A stretch of DNA of 64,000 nt from contig DAOOQQ010000020.1 of NCBI GenBank assembly GCA_035388825.1, positions 1 through 64,000 on the forward strand. The letters are read 5' to 3'. Below are positions 35,132 to 44,402 of the stretch, piece after piece. This DNA is from MWAR01 sp035388825 (GTDB taxonomy: Bacteria; Muiribacteriota; Ozemobacteria; Ozemobacterales; Ozemobacteraceae). Below the pieces are notes generated by a model. That model saw only the letters and a program-made list of their open reading frames with translations. It was not told the DNA's origin and did not search any database. Numbering within the stretch: position 1 is the first letter of the stretch; the number at the start of each line of letters is the position of its first letter. The position numbers and the translations under genes are program-made.

Positions 35132-36381
35132 GGCTGCACCTCCACCGGCAGAAGTCGGTGTGAGCCGCTGGCAGCCGGAAGGGCGGAGGAAGAACGGGAT
35201 AGGGACGAAGCCACGACATCCCAAGCAGGGCCGAGAACCATCGAATACAGGAGAACGGCGTCCCCGACCGCGTTGCTTCCGGCATACTTCAGTCTGTCGC
35301 GGTTCCGGATGGGAAAGCCGCCGAGTTCGAGGGCGGCATGAAGACCCTGCAGAAACTCCCCGTCACCGAACGTGGCGGCGCCTACGAAGGCGAGGCCGGT
35401 CGAGCCCGCGGACAAATCCAGTAGGGGGATGATCGGCCCGGAATCGACATCCCCCGACCCCGGGCATTCGCGGGGCCATTCCCAGGCGTAGTCGAAGCCG
35501 GCGAGCCGCACCCGGAGATATTGTCGGGCGCGCAGATACTGGTCGGCGGCGAACGCGGGATCGATGAGCGAGAGACAATGGGCGGCCAGCCAGATCGAAG
35601 AGCCTTCGGGGCCGTCCATCACGTCCCCGTCGAGGGTGAAGGCCGAGAGCAGCAGCCCGGTTTTCGGCTCGATCAGCTTTTTTTTCGCCGTCTCGACCCA
35701 TCTCCGGAACAGGTCCCCGTGATCCGTTCCGTCCAGATGATCCGATACCCGGATTGCCGCGAGGCCGATGCTGTTGCAGAACAGCCAGCACTCGTTCGGG
35801 TAGCTCTCGACGCACAGGATGGGGCTTTTCTCCATGCGCTCGACCATCGTGTCGACCCGCTCCCGCAACTGGGCGCGGTACCCGGCATGCTCCGAGACGA
35901 GCCGCCGAAGGCCCATCATCAATGCGATTTCCCCGTCCAGGAAGATGCTGCGCACCGGCTGCATCCGGAACGGGGCGCTTCCGGCATACGGCATCAGGAA
36001 GAAGAACGGGCCACGATCGCGCTCGAGCCGGACGGTTTCATCGATGATCCGGTCCATGATCGGCAGGGTGGCTGATGCCGAGCCGGGCTCCCGCAGGGCC
36101 ATGTTCGCCAGGGACCAGACGAAAAAGCTGCGGGCCATGAAGTCCCACTCGGCGTTCCGACCGCGCATTTTTTCGATTTCGGCGCGGCTCCCGGCTTCGT
36201 CGGCCCAGATCGCGATATGGCTTGCCGCCAGCGCCTTCGCCTTGGGCGGAATACCCGCTTCGGTGCGGTACACCTCCGGGTTCTCGACGAAGAGCAGATG
36301 GAACAGGGGCAGCCAGATCACCGCCCCGGCCAGAAGCGCCACGAGTCCTGCAAGCCTGGAGTATCCTGCACGATCATCCAT
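35128..36381 (-). CDS. Membrane-anchored (alpha/alpha)6-like protein, linalool dehydratase/isomerase-like
   Basis: The 417-aa protein from ATG 36381 has an N-terminal transmembrane helix (about 9-30). A helical body follows, with conserved-looking YPNECWLFCNSIGLAAI (about 190), DGPEGSSIWLAAHCLS and a late GGFPIRNRDRL. The PNxxWxxCN pattern recalls the (alpha/alpha)6-barrel domain of linalool dehydratase/isomerase, where Cys residues act in catalysis. That match is tentative; other six-hairpin enzymes are possible. An alternative start 30 nt upstream exists. Confidence 0.5.
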   Translation of the reverse strand: MDDRAGYSRLAGLVALLAGAVIWLPLFHLLFVENPEVYRTEAGIPPKAKALAASHIAIWADEAGSRAEIEKMRGRNAEWDFMARSFFVWSLANMALREPGSASATLPIMDRIIDETVRLERDRGPFFFLMPYAGSAPFRMQPVRSIFLDGEIALMMGLRRLVSEHAGYRAQLRERVDTMVERMEKSPILCVESYPNECWLFCNSIGLAAIRVSDHLDGTDHGDLFRRWVETAKKKLIEPKTGLLLSAFTLDGDVMDGPEGSSIWLAAHCLSLIDPAFAADQYLRARQYLRVRLAGFDYAWEWPRECPGSGDVDSGPIIPLLDLSAGSTGLAFVGAATFGDGEFLQGLHAALELGGFPIRNRDRLKYAGSNAVGDAVLLYSMVLGPAWDVVASSLSRSSSALPAASGSHRLLPVEVQP

Positions 36382-36433
36382 GGGGGCAGGATACCGTATT
36401 TCCCGTCGCAACGGAATCCGGCCGAAACGAAAC

Positions 36434-36461
36434 GCCCGGCCTGCGGGGATGCAGACCGGGC
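36434..36461 (-). terminator. Terminator of the NlpC/P60-like gene
   Basis: On the minus strand GCCCGGTCTGC and GCAGGCCGGGC form an 11-bp stem (one G-T pair) with a 6-nt loop, then GTTTCGTTT. It lies 18 bp after the stop at 36480. Confidence 0.85.
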
Positions 36462-36479
36462 ATTGGGGATGTTCCGCCG

Positions 36480-38075
36480 TCAGGGGTAATCGACGTGGAA
36501 GGAGGACGTGCCGGCCAGGTCGGTGGGGCTGACGAAACTGTCCTGGACCTTGCCATCGCCGTTGCCGGGCAGGAGGGAAGCCAGCTTCGAACCGACGAGC
36601 GGCCAGGTCTTGACGTTCTCCCGCTTCTCGGCCAGCCAGTCGGTCATCGCGAAGACCGTCTTGGCGCCGTCGGGAACGTTCACCTTGCCTTCCTTGTCCA
36701 TGCCGGTCAGGAAGTCTGCATAGGTGCCCATATATTTGTACAGAGGCCCGATGACCTTCGAGAACATCTTCGCGAGGGCGGGATACCCGGCTCCGCTTTC
36801 CTTCGCGAGCTTGTTGAGATCCGTCACGATCGAGGTGGCGATCTTCGCTTCGGCCGCCAGCTTGCGGGCCTTTCCGATGCCCCAGCCGGCGTCGAACTTG
36901 CCGGCTTTCTTCGCCTCATCGAACTTCTTCCGGGCATCGAGGAAGCGCGGGAACGCGTAGTTGTTGCGGATCTTCTCGAGCACCTTGCGTTGCTTCTCGC
37001 GTGCTTCGGGGGTCGGGAACGCCTCTGACAGAGCTCCGCAGCCGGGGGTCAGCTCGTCGACGATGAAATCGACCAGTTTCTTCAGATCGGGCGGCTTCTG
37101 CGAGGTGAACTCCCCGGTGAACCGCACCACGCGCGTGGCGATGGCTGTGCGATCCTTCGGCTCGAGGCCGTCGACGACGGCATTGAGGGCGACGATCATC
37201 CGGTCGCGGCTGGAGGATTTCGCCGGTTTGTAACTGGTCATGCCCGCGCCCAGGTAGTAGGATTTCCAGGCGAGCTCGCTGCAGTAGAAGGCGCGGTTTG
37301 CATCATTGTTCGTGAAGCCGAAATCGTAGGGCTTGCCGAGCTGCGCGGTCAGGTATCCGATAGCTCCATCTATATTTTTCTTCGCCACGTCAGCGGGCTG
37401 GCCGGCGGTGGGCCGTTCCAGCCGGATCATCGCCCAGCTTCCGAGGTATTCGTGCCAGCTCGAGAAGCGGACCCGGTTGTTCATGGGGTCGGATCGCGAG
37501 CCGGTGACGCCGATCGCCTCGATGATGACGCCGGGCGGGCCGTCGAAGACGACGACGGCGTGGTGATACGGACCGCCGGTGAGAATCGCGATCGGGTCGT
37601 TCTTCTGGCCTTCGGCCGACTGGTGGCCGTTGAGGATGATGTCGCCGCGCCGGGCCGTGGTGACGAGCTTCACCATCGCGGCATCACCCCGGTACCGCCG
37701 CGCCCATTCCAGCATGCTCTTCGGGTCGCCGAAGCGGGGAGAAAAGACGGCATTCGGATAATCGTACATAGCCCGGCCCAGGGATTTCGCGCGGTCGACG
37801 CTTCCGAGCGGGCCGAGCGTGGCTTTTTTCAGATAGGGGTAGGAGGACGGAAGGAGCTTCATGGCGATGAGCTCTTTCTCTTCCGTCGTCAGGATGTCGA
37901 TGTGGGTGCCGGTCGCCACCGCCGTCGAATCGGATGCCGCGTCATCGGAGGTCACCGTGACCTGGCTTCCATCGAAGGGGGCCACCTGTGCCGTCGCCGG
38001 GGAGGCTCCGAGGAGCAGGCCGCCGATGAGGCAGGCAGCCGCGAGGGATCGGGGTGTGATCGAGGGATGTTTCAT
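36480..38075 (-). CDS. Secreted YiiX/NlpC-P60-like cysteine peptidase
   Basis: The 531-aa protein has a signal peptide (about 1-29, ATA cleavage). The domain at about 140-300 matches permuted NlpC/P60 (YiiX-like) peptidases: RRGDIILN, then PYHHAVVVFDG with the His near 170 and FYCSELAWKSYYL with the Cys near 264. Such enzymes cut peptidoglycan or other amides in the periplasm. The remaining about 230 residues are helical and of unknown role. AT-rich patches occur at 36729-36743 and 37360-37382. A good terminator follows. Confidence 0.75.
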   Translation of the reverse strand: MKHPSITPRSLAAACLIGGLLLGASPATAQVAPFDGSQVTVTSDDAASDSTAVATGTHIDILTTEEKELIAMKLLPSSYPYLKKATLGPLGSVDRAKSLGRAMYDYPNAVFSPRFGDPKSMLEWARRYRGDAAMVKLVTTARRGDIILNGHQSAEGQKNDPIAILTGGPYHHAVVVFDGPPGVIIEAIGVTGSRSDPMNNRVRFSSWHEYLGSWAMIRLERPTAGQPADVAKKNIDGAIGYLTAQLGKPYDFGFTNNDANRAFYCSELAWKSYYLGAGMTSYKPAKSSSRDRMIVALNAVVDGLEPKDRTAIATRVVRFTGEFTSQKPPDLKKLVDFIVDELTPGCGALSEAFPTPEAREKQRKVLEKIRNNYAFPRFLDARKKFDEAKKAGKFDAGWGIGKARKLAAEAKIATSIVTDLNKLAKESGAGYPALAKMFSKVIGPLYKYMGTYADFLTGMDKEGKVNVPDGAKTVFAMTDWLAEKRENVKTWPLVGSKLASLLPGNGDGKVQDSFVSPTDLAGTSSFHVDYP

Positions 38076-38169
38076 GGATGCACCTCAACTCCGCAGGAAT
38101 GGATTTCTTCTGATTATACTTCAATACCGTCGAAATCCCGTTTGGTTTTCGTTCGTAACCGGGCTTTTC

Positions 38170-38198
38170 TTGCATTTTCTCCCTGGGTGAGGTACCCT
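38170..38198 (+). promoter_or_regulatory. Promoter of the slyD-like gene
   Basis: TTGCAT (38170-38175) and TACCCT (38193-38198) are 17 nt apart, 73 bp before the start. A TATAAT hexamer on the minus strand at about 38112-38117 may serve the divergent peptidase gene. Confidence 0.45.
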
Positions 38199-38271
38199 GA
38201 CGGGAACACCGCGATGCGGCAACGCTTGTATTGCCGGTGAAGTAGCCCCGGATGTTGAAAGGAAACGAATC

Positions 38272-38853
38272 ATGCGCACAGTGAACAAGAACAGCCTCGT
38301 CGCGGTCCATTACGTCGGAACCCTCGGAAACGGAGAAATTTTCGACAGCAGCGAAGGTCGTGATCCCCTGCGGTTCCAGGTCGGCCAGGGACACGTGATT
38401 CCCGGCTTCGACCGTGCTCTGGTCGGGATGAACATCGATCAGGAGCGCACCGTGACCATTCCTCCCGCGGATGCCTACGGCGATCGCGATGAAAAGCGCA
38501 TTTTCACCCTCGAACGCAAATCCACCGAGTGGAACTTCGAGCCCGCCAAGGGGCTCCAGCTTGCTCTCCAGACCCCTGAAGGCCAGCAGATGATGGCGGT
38601 CATCACCGACGTCACCGAGACCCACGTCACCCTCGATCTCAATCATCCGCTCGCCGGCGAGACCCTGACCTTCAAGCTGCGTGTAGTGGATATCCGCGAG
38701 GAAGGCGAAGAAGGCACCGAAGCCTGGGACGCCGCGGACGAGTGCGGCGACGAAGGCTGCTGCGGCGGAAGCCACGAAGGCGGCTGCTGCGGAGCCCATG
38801 ACCATGACCACGGCCACGGTCACGGCGGCTGCGGCGGTTGTGGCGGCCACTGA
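38272..38853 (+). CDS. slyD: SlyD-type FKBP peptidyl-prolyl isomerase
   Basis: The 193-aa cytoplasmic foldase has the FKBP domain with inserted chaperone flap: LVAVHYVGTLGNGEIFDSS, then FQVGQGHVIPGFDRALVGM and the ADAYGDRDEKRIF flap boundary. From about residue 155 a tail rich in His, Cys and Gly (GGCCGAHDHDHGHGHGG) should bind nickel, zinc or copper, as in SlyD of hydrogenase maturation. AAAGGA precedes the ATG. A near-perfect terminator follows. Confidence 0.92.
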   Translation: MRTVNKNSLVAVHYVGTLGNGEIFDSSEGRDPLRFQVGQGHVIPGFDRALVGMNIDQERTVTIPPADAYGDRDEKRIFTLERKSTEWNFEPAKGLQLALQTPEGQQMMAVITDVTETHVTLDLNHPLAGETLTFKLRVVDIREEGEEGTEAWDAADECGDEGCCGGSHEGGCCGAHDHDHGHGHGGCGGCGGH

Positions 38854-38894
38854 GGCCCGTTCACCCACCAGGTGGGTGTGAAGGAACGAACAAA

Positions 38895-38928
38895 CCCCGG
38901 TCGGGAGTCCTCTCCCGATCGGGGTTTT
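38895..38928 (+). terminator. Rho-independent terminator of the slyD-like gene
   Basis: A 13-bp stem (38895-38907 with 38912-38924, one G-T pair) closes a TCCT loop and is followed by TTTT. It lies 41 bp after the stop. Confidence 0.92.
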
Positions 38929-39059
38929 CGCTTCCGGAGCCTCTTGAAAAGATCTTTTTTGCACGTAGTTCCCGCCCCGCGCGTTGACAGAAATGAAGGC
39001 CGGGTGAACGGAAGCAGCGGCCGGCAAGCCGGGAATGCTGACGCCCGGCGGGATGGGAG

Positions 39060-41426
39060 TCAGGCGGGGATCGACGGGGAACCCTGGAGGCTGCGGGCGT
39101 AGAGGGCGAGGGCGGTTTTGAGCTCGGCGAGGGCGGAGGGAAGGTGTGTCGCGAGACGGGCGGCGACGACGGCGTTTCCCGGCCGCGCCAGCAGCAGTTC
39201 CGTCAGCAGCTCGAGAACGGTTTCGGAATCGCCCTGGCCGGCCTTGAGCTGGATCATGGCGCTATACAGGTTCATCGAGGGTTCGCGCAGGTTGAAAAGC
39301 CGGTCCAGAAGCTGGTCGGCAGGGCCGCCGCGGCGGGCGTGGGCCAGTTCGAGGCAGGCATCGAGCAGGGCACCGTAGGTGTCTCGAACCCGGTGGCCGA
39401 GCCGTTCGGCCCGGGGCAGATCGCCCAGGCGCATGGCGAGCCGGTAGGCGTCGAGCAGGTCGGCCAGCACGCCCGGCTGCTCGGCGAGGCAGGCTTCGAC
39501 GAGAGACAGGGCCGGCGCCGCCTTGTCGAGCCCAGCGAGGACGGCTGCGAGGAGGCGTTTCGTTGCATACGAGGTCGGATGCATCCGGAGATGCTGTTCG
39601 AGGATGCGGGCGGAGGCCGCCGGATCCCCGGCGGCGGTACTCAGTTTTTCGAACAGGCTGGCCAGCGATGCGTCGCGCAGGGCAGGGGGGCCGGAGGTGA
39701 TCGCGGGCCTGCGGCGGCGCGCTTCCCGGGAGAGCGAGAGGGGAAGCGGGTGATCCGGCTTCATGGCCGGCGGCTGGAGGCGCATGAGCTGGCCGAGAGC
39801 GTGGCAGGCTGACAGGACCGGCACCGGTGAGGGGATCAGCAGCATCCGGGTGAGGAGGGGCACCACCTCGAGCTGGCCGAGTTGGAACAGGCCTCTGGCC
39901 GCGGCGGCGCGCACGCGGGGGGCGGGGTCGCGCAGGCCGTTCGTCAGATAGGGGATGGCGCCCGGGCCGCTGAACAGCAGGGTTTCCATGAGATTTGCCC
40001 GAACACGCGGGTCGGGATGGTCGGAAAACCGCGCCAGGACGAGCAGCCGCGAGCTGCCGATGCGGCGGAGCGCTCCGAGAAGCGAGGCGAGGACGTGCGG
40101 GTGCTCCGGCCGCTCGAGGGACGAGAGAACGAGATCTTCCGCAACCGTGCCGAGCATGCCGGCAAGGACGGCGGTCTGGCTGCGGAGGAACGGATCGGAG
40201 GCGTCGAGCAGGCGGCGCAGCGTCGGCAGAAGCCGCTCACTCACGCCGTTCTGGGGGGCGGCTCGCGGAACGAGCCGGCGCAGAGAAAGCAACAGCGCGC
40301 GAAGCACGTCGCCATGCCGTTCCCGCGCGAGATGCTCGACGAGCAGGGGAAGGGCGGGCGCGGGGGGGAGGCCGCCGAGGGCTTCCGCCGCCGCCGAGCG
40401 GTGGGCCGTATCGGGCCGGCGCAGCATCTCCTCGAGCCGGGCAAGGGCCTCCATCGAACCGAGCGGCCACAGAACGCGGGCGGCTTCCGCCGCCACGCCC
40501 GGATCGCGGTCGGAGAGGCGCGGCGCGAGAGCCGTCGCCCGCTGCTGAGCCGGGGCGGCCAGGCCGGCGATGGCCACCGTTGCGGCTCGCCGGACGCGGG
40601 CGTCGACGTGGCCCAGATGGGCCGTCAGGACGTTCCAGACCTCGGGCCGGCCCGTTCGGGCGACGAGAGGGAGCAGGAACGCCTTCCGTGCCGGATCCGA
40701 GGTGTCGGCCACGAGCGAGAGGAGCAGGACGAAAACGCGTTTGCCGCCGCAGGCCAGCAGGGCGCGTGCGGCTTCCGCGGCGAGCCGCGGGGACGGGGAA
40801 CGGACCAGGGGAAGCACGTGCTCGGCCAGTTCGGGCTGGGGAAATGCCTGGAGAGCCAGCAATGCCGGCAGGGCGCGGTTTTCGTCACCATCGGAAAGAA
40901 GTCGGGCGATGCGCGTCACCCGCGAGCCGGTGCACAGGGCCGCTCCCAGCAGCAGGGCCATCGAGACGGCCGGGTCGCCGACTCCGGTGGCTTCCTGAAT
41001 CAGAGGGAGCTGGGGCGGCTCGCTCCAGAGAGGGGCTTCGAGCGGCGTTGCGTCGAGAGCGGCGGCTGTCAGCCGGTCGAGCAGCAGATCCGGAACCCCG
41101 CCCGGCGCGAAGGCCAGGGCCTGGATCGCGGCGGAACGGAGCGGCAACGGCCCCGTCGAGGCGCGCTTCCCGAGCAGATCGATCGCCTCGCCGAACAGGT
41201 CTCGCCAGGTTTCATCCAGCGCCGGCGGGGGCGGGCAGAGGCGCCGGAGACCGAGAAAGGCCGGCAGGGCGAGCGTGGGATCCGAGCTGAACAGATGCTC
41301 CTCGAACAGCTCCCGGTCGATCGCTTTGGGGGCTCGCGAAAGCTCCGCGAGAGCCAGCCTCCGGAGCCAGGGATCCTGGTCCGAGACGAGCTCCCGGGGA
41401 TGTTTCAGCCAGCCCTCGACGGTCAT
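39060..41426 (-). CDS. HEAT-repeat protein with C-terminal TPR-like region
   Basis: The 788-aa protein has many HEAT/PBS-lyase-like repeats from about 20 to 545: pairs of helices with patterns such as RVRRAATVAIAGLAAP and DPGVAAEAARVLWPLG. From about 600 a TPR-like helical region follows (ILEQHLRMHPTSYATKRLLA). There is no signal peptide or transmembrane segment, so it is a cytoplasmic scaffold. It lies 18 bp after the degenerate M48-like gene and is likely cotranscribed. No ligand can be named. Confidence 0.8.
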   Translation of the reverse strand: MTVEGWLKHPRELVSDQDPWLRRLALAELSRAPKAIDRELFEEHLFSSDPTLALPAFLGLRRLCPPPPALDETWRDLFGEAIDLLGKRASTGPLPLRSAAIQALAFAPGGVPDLLLDRLTAAALDATPLEAPLWSEPPQLPLIQEATGVGDPAVSMALLLGAALCTGSRVTRIARLLSDGDENRALPALLALQAFPQPELAEHVLPLVRSPSPRLAAEAARALLACGGKRVFVLLLSLVADTSDPARKAFLLPLVARTGRPEVWNVLTAHLGHVDARVRRAATVAIAGLAAPAQQRATALAPRLSDRDPGVAAEAARVLWPLGSMEALARLEEMLRRPDTAHRSAAAEALGGLPPAPALPLLVEHLARERHGDVLRALLLSLRRLVPRAAPQNGVSERLLPTLRRLLDASDPFLRSQTAVLAGMLGTVAEDLVLSSLERPEHPHVLASLLGALRRIGSSRLLVLARFSDHPDPRVRANLMETLLFSGPGAIPYLTNGLRDPAPRVRAAAARGLFQLGQLEVVPLLTRMLLIPSPVPVLSACHALGQLMRLQPPAMKPDHPLPLSLSREARRRRPAITSGPPALRDASLASLFEKLSTAAGDPAASARILEQHLRMHPTSYATKRLLAAVLAGLDKAAPALSLVEACLAEQPGVLADLLDAYRLAMRLGDLPRAERLGHRVRDTYGALLDACLELAHARRGGPADQLLDRLFNLREPSMNLYSAMIQLKAGQGDSETVLELLTELLLARPGNAVVAARLATHLPSALAELKTALALYARSLQGSPSIPA

Positions 41427-41444
41427 CCGGTGCGCACGGCCCTG

Positions 41445-42224
41445 TCAGGGCAGGGTCAGCCGCTCGAGACCGCGAATGCGTGCCACGAGATCATCGACGG
41501 CGCCGAACGCGAACGGCCACAGCATCTGGGTGAGCCGCTTCAGCAGAGCGATGCCTCCATCGCGGACGAGGGCGGGGCTGGTGGAAAGCATGATTCCCTC
41601 GCGGTCGGCACGGATCTGGTCCATCCGCTCGGCGACCTTCATGTAATCCCGAACGGCTTCGCGCATCTCGTATGGGTCGCGATTGCGCTGCTTGAGAAGC
41701 TTGAGGAGGCGGGCATACAGGCCCTCGTGTTTGATGGCGTTCATCGGCTGGCGCAGCGCGACGTGCATCAGGTTCCGGGCGATCAGAAACTCCCGTTCGG
41801 CCGGGGATGCGGCCTGGTGCCACAGCGCGCTGCTGATGATGATCGGCCCGCCGGGAAAGGGAATGTCGGTGGGAATCGGGCTCTCGACGATCGTCACGGC
41901 ATACGGCATGGTCGGCCGCGGGCACCGGCTGGCGAGGTCGGCGACGAGAAGCCGGATCGCCTCCTGGTCGGCGGGGGCGACAGCGGCCGAAGCCGTGTCC
42001 GCGGCGGGTGCCGGCATCGCGAGCGGGCTGCTGGCCGCCATCTGGCTGCTGGCCAGCTCCGAGATGAAGGCTTCGGACAGGAGCTGGCCGATGGCGATCT
42101 CGGCGCGGCTCTCGTCGAGAAGCCGTGAAAGATAGCTCGAGATAGGATTGCGGGCGGCGGCCGGGACGGCGGGGCCGACCGCGAGAAGGATCGCAAGAAG
42201 CGCCGGCAGGACGCGCAGTTTCAT
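41445..42224 (-). CDS. Secreted M48-like protein lacking the HExxH active site
   Basis: The 259-aa protein starts at the ATG at 42224, preceded by ACGGAG. It has a signal peptide (about 1-24, PAAA). The pattern FPGGPIIISSALWHQA, then SPAEREFLIARNLMHVALRQ (about 128-157) matches the region around the zinc helix in M48 peptidases. However, the HExxH is replaced by ARNLMH, so only one His is left, and no ExxAD is evident. It is probably catalytically inactive, perhaps a chaperone or inhibitor. A promoter with a palindrome precedes it. Confidence 0.65.
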   Translation of the reverse strand: MKLRVLPALLAILLAVGPAVPAAARNPISSYLSRLLDESRAEIAIGQLLSEAFISELASSQMAASSPLAMPAPAADTASAAVAPADQEAIRLLVADLASRCPRPTMPYAVTIVESPIPTDIPFPGGPIIISSALWHQAASPAEREFLIARNLMHVALRQPMNAIKHEGLYARLLKLLKQRNRDPYEMREAVRDYMKVAERMDQIRADREGIMLSTSPALVRDGGIALLKRLTQMLWPFAFGAVDDLVARIRGLERLTLP

Positions 42225-42281
42225 CGTTTGCTCCGTGAAGTGCCATGCACGGAAAGAACCGTGCCGACAAGGGTTTTCTAG

Positions 42282-42310
42282 GTTATACCCCAATTTGTGA
42301 CGTATCACAA
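42282..42310 (-). promoter_or_regulatory. Promoter with CRP/FNR-like inverted repeat for the M48-like gene
   Basis: On the minus strand TTGTGA (complement of 42305-42310) and TATAAC (complement of 42282-42287) are 17 nt apart. The -35 is part of an inverted repeat, TTGTGA-N4-TCACAA (42295-42310), which resembles CRP/FNR-family operators but with a 4-nt spacer. A regulator bound here would block the -35. Confidence 0.5.
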
Positions 42311-42323
42311 GGCGATCGGCGGC

Positions 42324-42353
42324 TTTACAGCGCGGGTCTCATCCGGCTAGACT
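42324..42353 (+). promoter_or_regulatory. Promoter of the OPT transporter gene
   Basis: TTTACA (42324-42329) and TAGACT (42348-42353) are 18 nt apart, 33 bp before the ATG at 42387. The inverted repeat at 42295-42310 lies just upstream, so one regulator could act on both divergent genes. Confidence 0.45.
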
Positions 42354-42386
42354 GCGCTTTCAGAAACCAGGAAGAGGGGTGCGATC

Positions 42387-44315
42387 ATGGAAACAGCGAA
42401 TGAAGCCGCCGTCGGCGGCGAGGTGCGGGAAAGCGTGGCCGAATTCACCGCCAAGGCCGTCGTGACGGGAATTCTGCTGGGGATCCTCTTCGGCGCGGCC
42501 AACGCCTATCTCGGCCTCAAGGTCGGGATGACCGTCTCGGCCTCGATTCCGGCCGCCGTCATGACCGTCGCGATCTTCCGGCTGCTGCGCATGAAAGGCA
42601 CGATTCTCGAAGCCAACCTGTCGCAGACGATCGGCTCGGCCTCGACGGCCCTCGCCTCGGGCACGATCTTCACCATTCCGGCCCTGTTTCTGTGGGGAAT
42701 CGTGCCGCCGTATCTGCAGGTCGTCGCCCTCTGCTTCCTGGGCGGCCTGCTCGGGATCGCCGCCATGATCCCGCTGCGCCGGCTGCTGATCGTCGAGTCG
42801 GCGAAAGAGCTGCCGTATCCCGAGGGCACCGCCTGCGCCGAGGTGCTGCGCGCAACGGCCGAAGGGGCGTCGGGCGGGAACTGGATCTTCGTGGGCATGG
42901 CGATCGCCGCCCTCATCAAAGTGGCCATTTCGGCCTTTTTCGTCGTTCCCGGCGAAACCGAGTATCTCCTGCCCGGCGTTCTGCCGAACGCCGTCATCGG
43001 CCTCGAGCTCGCCCCCTCGCTGATCGCGATCGGTTTCATCCTCGGCTACCGCCAGTCGGGCATCGTCGTGTCCGGAGCCATTCTCTCGGCTCTCGTGCTG
43101 ATCCCGCTGATCTCGCTGATCGGCCAGGGGCTGCCCGGGGCGATGTTTCCCGAAAAGACGCAGTTGATCTCCCAGATGTCGGCCGGACAGATCTGGAAAT
43201 ATTATGTTCGATATATAGGTGCAGGTGCGGTTGCCACGGCCGGTATCATCACCGTCTGCCGGAACCTGCCGACGATGTTCGGCGCCTTTCTGGCCGTGGC
43301 CTCTGGGCTTTCTTCGCGGAAAACCGACGGAGTCGCATCCGTTCCCGACCGGACCGACCAGGATCTGCCCGGCTCGTTCGTTATCGCCGGCATCATGCTC
43401 GTCGTCCTCGTCTCGGGGCTCGTGCCCGGGATCTTCGCGGGCGGAATGGATCTGACAGCCCGGCTGGTCTGCGGGCTCGGCGTCGGCCTGTTCGGCATCC
43501 TGTTCGTCACCGTCGCGGCTCGGATCGTGGGGATCGTGGGTGTCTCGTCGAATCCGACCTCGGGAATGACCCTGGTCACGCTGATCGCCACGGCTTCGAT
43601 CTTCGCCGCCTTCGGCTGGAAGGGCATGGCGGCCCAGGCTGCGGTTCTCACCGTCGGCACGATCGTCTGCGTGGCGGCCGGCAAGGCCGGGGACATCGCA
43701 CAGGATCTGAAAACCGGCTACCTCGTCGGGGCCACGCCGTGGCGGCAGCAGTTCGGCCAGCTGATCGGCGCCTGTTTCGCCTGTTGGGCCGTCGCCGGCA
43801 CCGTCATGCTGCTGGGCGAGACCTACGGCTTCGGTGGCCGTGATCTGCCTGCGCCGCAGGCCACCCTGATGAAGACGATCATCGAGGGCGTGCTGTCCGG
43901 CGAGCTGCCCTGGGGGCTCGTGCTGACGGGGGCCGGGGTCACGATCTCGGCGGTGCTGTGCGGCGTTTCGGGCCTGGCCTTCGCGATCGGGGTCTACCTG
44001 CCGCTCTCCTCGATGCTCTCGATCTTCATCGGCGGCGTCACACGGGCCTGGGTCGACGGCTGGTCGGACGAGCCGAAAACCGCCTCCCTGAGCGAATCCG
44101 AGAGTGATCCAGGCATCCTCGCGGCGTCGGGACTCGTGGCCGGCGAGGGGCTGGCGGGCATCGTCATCGCCGGTCTCGTCGCGGTCGGCGTGGTGCCGAA
44201 GGGCGTCGAGCAGACCGTCCTGACGGGCACCGCCTCGAGCCTGGCCATCGCCTTCATCGTGCTGGGCGTCTGTTTCTTCCTCGTCCGCGCCGCCCGCAGC
44301 CGCGCAAAAAACTGA
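42387..44315 (+). CDS. OPT-family oligopeptide/metal-complex transporter
   Basis: The 642-aa protein has about 15-16 transmembrane helices and the OPT start EFTAKAVVTGILLGILFGAANAYLGL. TIGSASTALASGTIFTIPAL, then ELPYPEGTACAEVLRA also fit the family. OPT carriers of this length move oligopeptides or iron-chelate complexes into the cell by proton symport; the substrate is unknown here. GAAGAGGGG precedes the ATG. An AT-rich codon patch (WKYYVRYIGAG) is at 43196-43220. Confidence 0.92.
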   Translation: METANEAAVGGEVRESVAEFTAKAVVTGILLGILFGAANAYLGLKVGMTVSASIPAAVMTVAIFRLLRMKGTILEANLSQTIGSASTALASGTIFTIPALFLWGIVPPYLQVVALCFLGGLLGIAAMIPLRRLLIVESAKELPYPEGTACAEVLRATAEGASGGNWIFVGMAIAALIKVAISAFFVVPGETEYLLPGVLPNAVIGLELAPSLIAIGFILGYRQSGIVVSGAILSALVLIPLISLIGQGLPGAMFPEKTQLISQMSAGQIWKYYVRYIGAGAVATAGIITVCRNLPTMFGAFLAVASGLSSRKTDGVASVPDRTDQDLPGSFVIAGIMLVVLVSGLVPGIFAGGMDLTARLVCGLGVGLFGILFVTVAARIVGIVGVSSNPTSGMTLVTLIATASIFAAFGWKGMAAQAAVLTVGTIVCVAAGKAGDIAQDLKTGYLVGATPWRQQFGQLIGACFACWAVAGTVMLLGETYGFGGRDLPAPQATLMKTIIEGVLSGELPWGLVLTGAGVTISAVLCGVSGLAFAIGVYLPLSSMLSIFIGGVTRAWVDGWSDEPKTASLSESESDPGILAASGLVAGEGLAGIVIAGLVAVGVVPKGVEQTVLTGTASSLAIAFIVLGVCFFLVRAARSRAKN

Positions 44316-44370
44316 AGACCGCGGGAACACGAAGACGCTTCTCCACAAAGACCCCAAGACACGAAAGAGC

Positions 44371-44402
44371 GACGCACCACAGAGTCACGGAGACACGGAG
44401 AA
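44371..44402 (+). repeat. Dispersed intergenic repeat, copy 2
   Basis: GACGCACCACAGAGTCACGG and the following AGACACGGAG match the reverse complement of 24513-24554. The whole 44316-44622 gap lacks a credible gene. It also contains short direct repeats of CACAGATG (44468-44490). Confidence 0.65.

Noticed and set aside
39882..42128. Plus-strand frame of 748 codons
   Set aside because: It runs antisense across two genes (HEAT and M48-like) and has biased Arg/Gly/Gln composition.
42295..42310. TTGTGA-N4-TCACAA as a canonical CRP site
   Set aside because: CRP sites have TGTGA-N6-TCACA; the spacer here is 4 nt, so only a general CRP/FNR-like label is given.
42360..44357. Minus-strand frame of 665 codons, Asp/His/Arg-rich
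   Set aside because: It is antisense to the OPT transporter.
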